Assembly: GCA_011317545.1 (NCBI GenBank)
Contig: WUJK01000001.1
Location: forward strand, 5,047,721-5,111,720
Source of the DNA: Coniella vitis
Lineage: Eukaryota > Ascomycota > Sordariomycetes > Diaporthales > Schizoparmaceae
Direction: 5' to 3'
Length of the DNA: 64,000 bases
Shown here in pieces: positions 48,830-59,800 of the stretch; position 1 is the first letter of the stretch; every line of letters starts with the position of its first letter. Made by a program: the position numbers and the translations under genes. The notes below the pieces were generated by a model, which saw nothing but the letters and a program-made list of their open reading frames with translations, was not told where the DNA came from and searched no databases.

Positions 48830-49022
48830 GTTACCCTAGTGCATGCGTGGGGGCAGATGCGTACTACGACGTAAGCACGATTTTTTGAAAATCCTATATA
48901 AATGAATTTATCGGCAACTCTAAATATGCTCACGAGCCCACCCTAGCGTGCTAGGAGGTAAACCAATGTCGGAGGGTATATAAGGAGGGAAAAAAAAACC
49001 TCCGGAGGGCTTGATAAAAAAA
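48830..49022. promoter_or_regulatory. Non-RIP island with TATA-like motif
   Basis: This 190-bp patch keeps normal CpA/TpG (GTGCATGCGTGGGGGCAGATG) between RIP-mutated arrays, and holds GGGTATATAAGGAGGG near 48975 and CCTCCGGAGG near 49000. It could be a promoter or a unique insertion. It precedes the second tandem array and the TLH gene at 50152, but a functional link is only inferred. Confidence 0.3.
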
Positions 49023-49072
49023 ATCTATATATATATATATATATACGTATATATAGCTATATACTATAGGCT

Positions 49073-50148
49073 ATTTAGAAGGTTGCAGAGCCTCTATAGC
49101 CACCTACCGCACTATATTCTATCGACTTTCTAGAAGGTTCTATAGCCTCTAAGGTCTACTACCGTGCTTTACTCTAGGGGCTTTATATACCCTAAAAATC
49201 AACTATCGACTATATAGAAGGTTGCAGAGCTTTTATAGCCACCTACCGCACTATATTCTATCGACTTTATAGAAGGTTCTAAAGCCTCTAAGGTCTATTA
49301 CCGCACGTTACTCTAGGGGCTTTATATACCCTAAAAAATTAACTATCGACTATATAGAAGGTTCTAAAGCCTCTATAGTTTATTACCGCACTTTACTCTA
49401 GGGGCATTATATACCCTAAAAAATCAATTATCGACTTTCTAGAAGGTTCCAAAGCCTCTAAAGTCTATTACCTATCGACTTTATAGAAGGTTCCAGAGCC
49501 TTTAAAGTCTACTACCGTACTTTACTCTAGGGGGTATATATACCCTAAAAAATCAACTATCGATTATATAGAAGGTTATATAGCCTCTATAGTCTATTAC
49601 CGCACTTTACTCTAGGGGCTTTATATACCCTAAAAAATCAACTATCGATTATATAGAAAGTTGCATAGCCTCTATAGTCTATTACCGTACTTTACTCTAG
49701 GGGCTTTATATACCCTAAAAAATCAACTATCGACTTTATAGAAGGTTCTATAGCCTCTAAGGTCTATTACCGTATATTACTCTAGGGGCTTTATATACCT
49801 TAAAAATCAATTATCGACTTTCTAGAAGGTTATAGAGCCTCTATAGTCTACTATCGTACTTTACTCTAGGGGCTTTATATACCCTAAAAAATCAACTATC
49901 GACTTTCTAGAAGGTTCTAAAGCCTCTAAAGTCTATTACCGTACTTTACTCTAGGGGCTTTATATACCCTAAAAAATCAACTATCGACTTTCTAGAAGGT
50001 TATAGAGCCTCTATAGTCTATTACCGTACTTTACTCTAGGGGCTTTATATACCCTAAAACATCAACTATCGACTTTCTAGAAGGTTTTAAAGCCTCTAAA
50101 GTCTATTACCTATCGACTTTATAGAAGGTTCTAAAGCCTCTAAAGTTT
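49073..50148. repeat. Tandem array, unit about 85 bp, upstream of TLH gene
   Basis: About 13 units contain CTATCGACTTTCTAGAAGGT, then AGCCTCTA, then TCTATTACCG, then TTTACTCTAGGGGC, then TATATACCCTAAAAAATCAA. Two units lack the second half. Differences are mostly C/T and G/A. The array ends directly at the presumed start of the TLH gene (50152). Confidence 0.9.
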
Positions 50149-50151
50149 AAA

Positions 50152-53100
50152 ATAGAGTCTTTTATCCTTAACTCTAAAAAGGGGAGCGAATATTCCTTTC
50201 GCTTTCTAAATTACCTTCCGAAATATAGGCTTATTATATGCCCTATTTGCCAAATAGCTATTATATATAGCCGGCTTAGAAAGCATTTAAATAGCCCGCC
50301 GTATTCGATTTCGAATAAAGCTTTTAAAACTGAATTTAAGCCTTGGGCTTTAGGTTTAGAAGGCTTAATTCAAACGGAAGAAGAGCTAAAGGGTTTTAAT
50401 ACTTTCCCTACTAAAGAAGAGCCCCCTATAGAAGGGTTAGGGTTAGAGAAAGGTTATAAATGCCTAGAATGCGAATTTATAGCGTATAAAAAATCAACGA
50501 TATTAAAGCATATCCAAAAAGACTATACTTTCCAGGCAAGGGGGCGCCCTAAGACTAAAGCTATTAAGCTTTATAAATCAAAGGTCTATATTCAACGATT
50601 TTTTACGAATAAATATGCTAGTTCGTATTTTTAGGTTAAGAAGCCGTCTAAAGCTATAAAACCTAATAGCCTTAAGAGCCCTTCTAACCCTAGGGTTGCT
50701 TCTAGCCCTAGGGTTACCTCTAGCCCTAGGGCTATCTCTAGCCCTAACCCCGAAGCGAATACTATTACTAGCCCTATAGAATCTATAGAAGGGTCGATTC
50801 TAAATCAGGCCTCTAGTTTCTCTACTAGCGATATTAATAATACTATAATCGCAACTAGTAGTATTATTAGTAGCCCTATTTAGATTCCTAGAACTAAGCG
50901 GAATAAGCCCTTTCTATTAAATTCTCGACGAATTTCAGATTCTAGCTCTTCTAAAGAGCCGTTTACTTCTATAGTAAATAGGCCGTTTATTAGAAGAAAC
51001 CAGAGGGTTCTTCTTTCGTCGTCTAGTAATAGCGATTCCGAGGGGTCTAATAGCGCTTCGAGTAGCTCTAAATCTATAGATTTAACTACTTTTACTTCGA
51101 AAGCTAAATCTATTCGCTTTAAATCCGATATATCTATTCGCGATTTAAACGAAAAAGACGGTCCAAATCCCTAGTTACAGAAGCTAGGGGTTATAAACCA
51201 TTTAAAGCAGAGCTTGTTACCGAAGGCTAAATTAATAGCGCTATTAGACCTTTATAAGCCTTCTTTAGTAGGGGAAGCTATTCCAGAAGATTCTAAATTC
51301 TAAGGAAGGGGTCTTTTAGAGGTTTATTCTTCTATAGACCGGCTTATTCTCGAGGGTAAAAGGCTAGTAAACGGGGGGCTTATTCCGAGAATTACCTTAT
51401 TAGAGTTAAATCGCCGAAGCTTTAAAAAAGAGCCTAAAAAGCCTTTTATTTTCTCGTATAACCCTAGAACAGTCCAACGATATAAGCTCGTTTATAAACG
51501 GCTTTTAAGCTATTTATTTCGATCTTTCGATTTAGAGGATTCCGAAAGGCTCCCTTTTATTCTATCGAATAAGCAAAAAGAAGCTATAGAGGGCTTAAAA
51601 CTATCGATAGGGGCGATATATCGAGGAATTCCCTCGAATTCGTCTTCGAGTGATTTAGAATCGTTAGAAGCAATAGCTTTATTCCAGAAGCTAGATTCTT
51701 CCGTTTTAAATCTACTTATTACCTTACTTTCCGAGCCTATCGAAGGAGGCGAATATACTAGTATTATTATTAGTTATATAGCTATTTTGTATATTCGACA
51801 GGATAATACCTGGGAAAAGCTAGAGGTTATAACGCCTTTTATATCCGCTATTATTTCGTTTGCCCGGGTCTTTATTTTATTATTTTATTATAATAAATAC
51901 GAAGAGAATATCCAGGGTTTAATAGAGAATAGCGGTTATACGGAAGTATTAGCTAGGTACGAAGCTATACCTCTTTGGACTATTCTAAGGGGCTTAAATA
52001 TCCTCTATTCGGTTCCTACTATCGGGCCTCGAATTATTCCTTATCTAGCAAATATTCGATCGTACGGGCTTACTATTATTAATAATATTATTAAGCCCGG
52101 AGGTATTATCTGGGATAATAATACCTTAATATATAGGGATATTCGTCTCGATCTACCCTCTTTACAAAAGGCTATTCGATACGGAATTCAAAAATCTCAG
52201 AGGGCCCTTAGTACCCTATTATATATTAACGAATCTGAATATAAAGGCTCGAATATTCTAGAATATTATAGAGAAAACCTCCCACCGATTCCCTGGGATT
52301 CTCTTACCGATAACTATAATAATAGTATTATAGGCTATTCTTTTATAAACGACCTTTTAAAGGCACCTCGTTATAAGTATAAGAACTGGCTTATTACGAA
52401 GATTTCTTCGAATAGGCGGCTTAAAAAGGCCTGGTTTCCAACTTATCGTTTAGATTACTTTAGTAAGCCGAGCCTTTTAGAAGGTCGACGCTATATTAAA
52501 TTAATTTCGAGCTTTTTAGAGGGTTTAGCGGTATTAGTCTATTTAACCGGCGGGCAGCCTCCTCGCGGCCCCGAAGCCCTTTCGATTCGCTTTCGAAACG
52601 GGGATAACGAAGGACTTCGAAATCTATTTCTCGATAGGGGCTTAATAACCCTTATAATAGATTATCACAAAGGGTATAATAGATCCGGGCTTTTAAAGGT
52701 TATATACCGCTTTATACCTCGAGAAATCTCGGAACTTCTTTTATATTATTTACTATTAGTCCTACCTTTCTTCGAGGATTTACAGGCTAATATAGATAAT
52801 ATAAAGAAATTTAGCGATAAAATCTAGCCTATTAAGTCTATAGAGGGTATAGAGAAAGGCGAAAACTCTAGTAGTTTCGAGGATACAGATACCGAAAAAG
52901 AAACCTCTTCCTTCCAGCTACCTTATTTTAATTCGTCGAAAATAACTAGGGGGCTAGGGCTATTATTTTCTAAATCTATAGGGCAGAAAATAACCCTAAG
53001 CTAGTGGAGGCATATATCTATAGCTCTTTCGAGACGGTATATAACTTCGAACGAAATAGGGGAGTTAATAGTTAATACGGAGGGCTTTGGAAACGATAGC

Positions 53101-55332
53101 GAAGGGTTTATTCAGAGCGATTCCTCGAACGATCTTATAGAGGATTTACAAGCCGCTTACTCTTCTAAAATCGCGAATAATATATACGGCCGTCTATTAG
53201 AATCAGGGCCGTATATAAACCCTTCGAAAAAGGAAGCCTTTCGACGTTATTCTATAAGTTGGTATAAGCTATTAGGATTTAACGATATTAACCTCGCTAT
53301 AGCTCCCCTAACCCTAACCCCTTTTAAGAGAAAAGCCGAGACCTTTTTAGAAAAGGAGAATAATAAAGTTCGAGAAAGTCGTTTACGAGATTTACAGTCT
53401 ATAGACTTAAAGAACGAACTTAAAGCGTTACTAGGGCCGAACGCTATATTCCGAGGACCGCAATATACTATAATAAAGGCTATTATCTCGAATAAAAGCC
53501 CTATTCTAGCTATATTAGGTACGGGAATAGGTAAAAGTCTTTTATTCTTTTTACCTACTTTCTCTTCGAAGGGGGGGGTTTCTATCGTTCTAGCCCCTTT
53601 AGTTACATTAGTAAACGATTTATATAAAAGGGCTATAGCGTTCGGGATACCGTCTATTATCTAGGATAATAATAAGCCTTTCGAAGCGGAGAAAATTATC
53701 TTTTTAACGCCTGAAAAAGCCTTATTACCTTCGTTTCAGACCCTTCTCGCCCAGCTTATCTATTCGAAGCGCTTAGACCGTATTATATTCGACGAATACG
53801 ATAGTCTTTTAGAAGGAAATAGCCGTTATAGGCCCGCCTTTCTATAAATAGGGGAAATAATTAAGTTTAGAATCCAAACTATTTATTTAACGGCTACTTT
53901 ACCTCCTTATAAAGAAAGCTATTTTTTCGAAAGGGCTTTTATCGATCCTTCTAACGATAACCCGCTTATCTTCCGATTACCTACGAGTAATCCGAATATA
54001 GCGTATTCCGTAACTCGGTTTGAAATATCGAATAAACGGTATATAAACGCTGAAAAACGGAAGGCTTTATTAATAAGTTATTTAAACTTTACGTTAAAAG
54101 ATAATTTATCCTCCGATTCGAAGGCTTTAATCTTCTGCTCTACGAAGAAAGAGGTTATCGAATTACGGGATACCCTTAATAGCTTAGCACTCTATAGTAA
54201 TATAGACGAAGTCGAGGGTATTAATAAAAGCGAGGTTATCGATATCTTTTCGTCGAATATTCCGAATAATCGCTATTATTTCGGAGGCCGCGTTCTAATC
54301 GGAACGAGTACTATAGGTCGAGGGCTCGATATTCCGAATATCCGCTATATTTTCTATATAGGAGGCCGTTTCTCTATAGAGGATTATAAGCAGCAAACGG
54401 GGAGAGGGGCTTAAAACGGAGGGAGCTATAAAGCTATTATAATCGATAATAAGCAGTTTCTAAATTCTAGCGGATCGATCGATAATTTAGCGAAGTTTAG
54501 CCTTAAAGATTATATTAATCGAAAGGTTTGCCGTCGAATTATTCTCGATTCCGTTTTAGACGGTAGAGAAAGTCGCGTATCCTACGAAATAGGGGAATTA
54601 CCTTACGATATATGCTTTTTCCGAGCTATAAAGGGTCCCCTAGGGTATATTATCGATCCGAAAGCCGAAGCCCCCCTGGAGAATAGGGCTCGAATAATAG
54701 AAGCGGATAAAGTAAATAGCCCTATTTTATTAGAAAGTTCTAGTAATTCGTCTAAGTCTATAGCTATATATAGGGACGAACCTATAGCTTCTAATAATAA
54801 TACGGATATCGAAATATCCCCTATTATTAACGTAAAGAGAGGCTTAATAAGCGAAGGGACTTTAGAGAATAATTCGAATTTATTCGAAAATACGGTCTCT
54901 AAAGCTCCTTCTATAGAATCGGATATTCTAAGCTTATCGAGTCGGAATACGTTAGACGGCTATATAGACGATAACGAGGATATTTCGGATACGGATTTAT
55001 TAAATATCGAGCAAACTATCTCGAATCGATCGAAGGCTATAACGGAGCGAATTACTACGAATAAACGAACGTTTTCTTATAATATAGAGCGGTTTATTTC
55101 GTATACGGTTCCTGAAATTCGGAAACTTAATAGCTACTCGTTTTACTATTTAAATCGGCCGTTTTCGAAAATACGCCTTATTCGAGAAAAGCACTCTTTA
55201 ATCGACTGCCCGTTATTAAATACCGATTCGAATTATTCTCGGATAAAAGAATTCTTTACCGCTCTTAAAGAATTTATATCGTTTAGCCGGTTCGAGCCTT
55301 ATAGTAGCTATAATCGCTGTTATATACCTTTT
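50152..55332 (+). pseudogene. TLH gene C: OrsD zinc fingers plus RecQ-type helicase
   Basis: One reading frame is kept for about 1,725 codons with no frameshift and nine nonsense codons (50632, 50881, 51172, 51301, 52825, 53002, 53662, 53845, 54412). The likely start codon is ATA at 50152, after the context GTTTAAA. Two C2H2-like fingers of OrsD type come first (CPIC at 50239 with H at 50284; CLEC at 50461 with H at 50509, last ligand now Y). A Ser/Pro-rich linker follows. Next is the conserved TLH middle domain (TGGQPPRGPEALSIR near 52550, then DYHKGYNRSG). The helicase has P-loop GTGIGKS 53518-53538, DEYD from 53791, TATLPP 53890-53907, TIGRGLDIP 54310-54336 and QQTGRGA 54391-54411. A CRR..LDG Zn region comes last. 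The 3' end is cut by block B at about 55333. It is related to, but clearly distinct from, the block A/B gene. Confidence 0.88.
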
Positions 55333-56357
55333 ACCCTAACCATTATTCCGCGCCGAAGTAAGGCTTACTTCGGCCCCGCCGCTATACAACCGGCGCCTGG
55401 TCCGTGCGTTTTTGAGGCCTACTTCGTGAGGCCTATTTCAGCCAATTAACGTCGCACGAGTGGGGTCGTCGCAACCCCAACCCCAACCTAACCCCAACCT
55501 AACCCCAAGCCCCCAAAACACGCGTACGATACTAGCAGCCTCGTACTCTAGGGCCTAAGGCTACGTCTTATCCTCTTTATCGGCTTTCGCTCTCTTATAC
55601 GATCATCGCAGCCTCGTAGTAGTTAGGCCTATCGCCCAGGCTGCATCCTATTGTTCGGCTTTATCCCTCGTGCGACAATAGCAGCCTCGTACGTACAGTT
55701 GGGCCCATCGCCTCAGGCTGCATCCCATTGTTCGGCTTTGTCCCTCGTGCGATAATGGCAGCCTCGTACGTACAGTTGGGCCCATCGCCTCAGGCTGCAT
55801 CCCATTGTTCGGCTTTGTCCCTCGTGCGACAATAGCAGCCTCGTACAGTTGGGCCCAAGGCTAGGTCTGATCCTATTGTTCGGCTTTATCTCTCGTACGA
55901 TAATGGCAGCCTCGTACAGTTGGGCCTAAGGCTAGGTCTAATCCCATTGTTCGGCTTTATCTCTCGTGCGATAATGGCAGCCTCGTACAGCGTAGGAGAA
56001 GGCAGCCGTCGTTTCTTACAACGCCTTTATCTCCCGTACGATAATCACCGCTTTCTTCCGTCGGTCAGTTACTATACGTAGTAACTTACTCGGACTTTCC
56101 TAGAGTCTTCGGCGATATTCCCTTCCTACTATATAAAGAACTTCTTCCCTCCCCTTTCCCTTTCGCCTTTTTTCCTCCTTCTTTATTCCACCTTTCTTTT
56201 TATAAAAAAGCTGGGTATCGTTAACTATATATCCTATTTAACGTTACTACTTCGCCCTCCCCTCCCCTTTCTCCCCACCGTCCGTACTAACTACCCAGCC
56301 GTACAGCAGAAGAAACTCTACTCCTTCCAAGAAAACCCCAAGAAACCCGTCTATACG
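55333..56357 (+). repeat. TLH block B, upstream region with tandem array
   Basis: It opens with CCCTAACC, then a perfect hairpin at 55352-55374 (GCCGAAGTAAG / CTTACTTCGGC, one-base centre). About 55600-55990 holds some six units of 72-77 bp with CAGCCTCGTAC, TTGGGCCCA, CATTGTTCGGCTTT and CTCGTGCGA. A pyrimidine-rich stretch (56140-56300) precedes the ATG at 56358 and may be its promoter. It is much less mutated than block A. Confidence 0.8.
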
Positions 56358-56711
56358 ATGGCTACCTCTACCTTCACCCTCTCCGTTCGCTATACGGACC
56401 TGGGCATTCAGAATAGCCGGCACGGCCTAATCCTCCACCTTACCTACCCTGCCTCGTACATAGCCCTAACTGCCTTAGCTAAGAACGATACCGAGCGAGA
56501 CCTCTTAGCTCTGCCCGGTACCGATATTCGCCTCTCGGCTGGCGACTCTAGTACGACTACCGCTGCTATTCTCGCTAAGATCCTCCGGCGTAACTCGTAC
56601 TTCTTAGCCGTCTTAGTTGCTCGTACCGGCCGCCCTAAGGCCGTATACTACGAGCACCGCTGCCGCGTACGAACCTTCCCCTTCGACCAATGCCTCTTCG
56701 TTGCTAGCTAG
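56358..56711 (+). CDS. Small protein of unknown function in TLH block B
   Basis: 117 codons run from a true ATG in an ACGATGG context to TAG at 56709-56711. The TAG is followed by CAG CAG, so it probably replaces CAG; the frame then runs on with two further stops to about 56808, giving an original length near 150. The peptide begins MATSTFTLSVRYTDLGIQ and has LPGTDIRLSAGDSSTT in the middle and GRPKAVYYEHRCRVRTFPFD near the end. No signal peptide or known motif was found. It is the only block B frame with an intact start. The relation to the helicase gene downstream (separate gene or lost first exon) is open. Confidence 0.55.
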   Translation: MATSTFTLSVRYTDLGIQNSRHGLILHLTYPASYIALTALAKNDTERDLLALPGTDIRLSAGDSSTTTAAILAKILRRNSYFLAVLVARTGRPKAVYYEHRCRVRTFPFDQCLFVAS

Positions 56712-56821
56712 CAGCAGAATACCTACGCCAACTGCATCTAGGACTCGCACGCAGCTCGGTGCTAAAGCCGGCTCGTACTACTACTAGCGAGGGGGAGAGA
56801 GATTTCCTAGGGGTTCGTACC

Positions 56822-59800
56822 AAGGATAAACAGAGGAGGATAGGTTAGATCGTATAGAGGCTTTATTACTTCGTATAGAACCCGTAAGGGGCCCCTAATA
56901 CTACTACTACTCCGTACGGAGTTTTCTACCCCTAACCCATTCCCTACCCCCTCTTGCACGTGATCTTGCTTACCTTATATTCTAGATTAGCTCGTATAGG
57001 TAAGAGATTTTCCGTCTCTTTCGTACGCCGTATTATTAAACCGAATACCTTATCTTTTTTTGATTTTCTATCTCTATATAATATATTCTCTTTCCGTACG
57101 ATAGAGCAATATATTACTATTAATACGGAATATAATATCCTGATTTGCCGTTTCTGCTAGGTTAGCGTACGGCCCGGTACCGGGATTCGTACGTATTTCC
57201 GCTAACAGCATCACCTTAAAGGGCTTATGCTTAAGGATATTCTCTCTTCGTACAGCGATACCGCGTTCGCCGATCCAGCCTCCGTATAATTCCCCGACGA
57301 TAACTTAGATCCGATTCCCTATTTAGCTATCGTATAGGGCTTAAGCTGCCAATCCTGCCGATACCTTATACCTTCGTATACTCTTTTCCAACGGTATCTT
57401 AAAGCAAGTCTGCATCCTATATACGAGAATATAGGTTAGTCCGTACGGCTTTAGAGCTGGCTTACCGTCCCCTAATATAGACGGTATTGGATCGTTCGTA
57501 CGGAAGCGGACGAAGTAAACCCTATACCTACTCTCTCCTCGTCTCCTATTACGCTCGATCTAGACTTAGCTTCGTTCGAAAACGCCCTTACCTAATAGGA
57601 AGCTACGTTTCTTAAAGTCGACTAGGACTACGTACGAATAGGCGATATATACGAAGGCCTCGACTATAATTCGGCTTGGGTGAAAAGGGTTGGCTGGGTT
57701 CCGTATTTTTAATCGCGCGATAAGCTTACTATCTATTAGGCTACTCTCTAGGACGAGAAGGGGAAGGCCCGATCCACCGTACGGCAACTAGAAAGGCCGG
57801 AGATTCTACTAGAGCATTTCGTATAGCTTTAGCAAGTCTTAAGAAGCTTCGCACGAGAGCTCGATCGCTACCTTCTACGGCTACCTATTATTCCAATCGA
57901 AACACTCTAATAGCTTGCGAGTATCTCGTCGACGCAGCCGAATCCCCGCCCCTTCGTACGGCCGGGGTTGGATTTAACGATCGTACGATATCGTTCTTTT
58001 AGGCAGCGATATCTTGTCTTCTGTATTCGTGCGTACTATCTGGGACGGGAGCAAGCGTACGAGTAGTGGGCGGTCTCCTTTTCGGCCGAGCAATGGTCGC
58101 TCTTGTGCGATATAATTACTGCGGTTGATATACTTCTCGACCGTACGGAGCCCCCGGTCTCTACCCAGCCAGCTAGGCGTCCGTACGAAGCCTGGATATT
58201 TGCTCCGGATCTAGACGATAATACGTACGAAGAGGACGATAGGGAAAGTCCTCGGAGTCGTATAAGTCTAAGCCCCGAGCATATAGAGGAGACCGATATC
58301 CTCGACCGTACGGTCCTTTCGGTTTTTTCTTTCGTCTCTTCGGCATTATATCGGCGGGAATCTCTATTTAAATCCACTCCTTTGCTTTTGTGCGGCGTTA
58401 GGAATCCGTACGGAGCCGCTTGGCTTTCTGGAACCCCATCTCTATACGACCCGGCTTATAGCGTTTCTCTGGCTCGTACGTCTGTTTTTTCTCGAAGCCG
58501 AATTTCTCGATAAGCCGTTAGAGCTTAAAGCGATTAGCGTATAGGCGGTCCAGCGCTTCCGTACGGCGTATAGCGAGTGGATGGTACCCGGTACGTATAC
58601 GCCTATAAGTACGATTATCGCCTGGATAGCGTACGGACGCGGTTAGCGCCACTAGATAGCGGGGCAGGCTTCCGTACGATAGTCTGAGGATAAGCAAGTC
58701 CTTTTCTATAACGGCGAAGCAATTCCCGTACAGGCGTTTTAGCAGGCCTCGTGCGAGCTTATCGATAAGGCTACCCGTCTCCTCGACGGCCTTCTTTCTA
58801 GGTCCTAGGAGGAGCTTTATACGACGGTCGAGCCTATACGGATCGTCGACCATACTATGCAGGTCGGCGCTGGGCGGTCGTTCGCAACCGACCCCCGGAA
58901 TATATAGCTTCGCCCGGGGCCTTGTACGGTGCTTAGCTTGCTCTAACCGTCTCTCTAGGATTCTATACGAGGCTAGTGGAAGAAGAAACCGGTTTATTAG
59001 TAGCTCTAGCAGCTTCGTACGTTCCGCGAGCTTCTCCTTGTCCTTATATATATCTGGGGCGGGCAGCCCGGACGAGGGCCCGAAATCCTTACCGTTCGGT
59101 ATAGGGATTCCTAGCAGCTCGTACGGAATATCTTTATTCTAAACGGCGAGGTTATAATTGCTACGGACCGGGATAAGGGTAAATCGGCTTATAGCGTACG
59201 AAGCCGTAAGGTTATACGCTTTCTCCCGCCGCCGGTTGGGCTTTTCCTTATCGTTTATATTATCTGGCTTTTACCGGTAGAGCGGCTGCTTCGTACGTAA
59301 TACGGGCTACGCCCGGCCGTCGGCGAATAACTTAAATATCTCTGGTACGAGAGTGATTCTGGGGTTTATACGACCGAAAGGCTTAGTACGCTCTTCGTAC
59401 GATATCTCCAGCCGAGGGCTCGGTGCTCGTATTAGTATTACGTGCTACTGTACGATTATAATCGAATTCGGACGGTAAATCCGGGGTCTTAGTACGAAAT
59501 AAGCGGAACTCCAGATCGGCGAAGACGAGGATTCGTACTACTAGGATATCGATCCGCTTATAGGCGAGCCGGGCGACGGAGGGAGCGGAGGCTAGAATAT
59601 CGTCTGGGATTTATAGGCTACGTATAGTACGAAGGTCGTACGATAGTATTATGCTATCTACGTTGGGTTTCTAGGGTCTTTATAGCCCGAGATGATTATA
59701 ACCTTCCGTACGGTGAGTTTACTCTAGCACTAGTTCTTATACGGTATAAGCCCAGAGGCTAGCGGGATTCCTTATACGGAAGGGGAAGACGAAGGTTAGC

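Noticed and set aside
47900..50148. CRISPR-like arrays
   Set aside because: Whole units repeat head to tail without unique spacers, and the organism is a fungus; these are satellites.
58518..58853. 111-residue minus-strand frame starting with a true ATG
   Set aside because: It overlaps the + strand TLH segment that contains family motifs; it is an antisense shadow of CpG-rich sequence.
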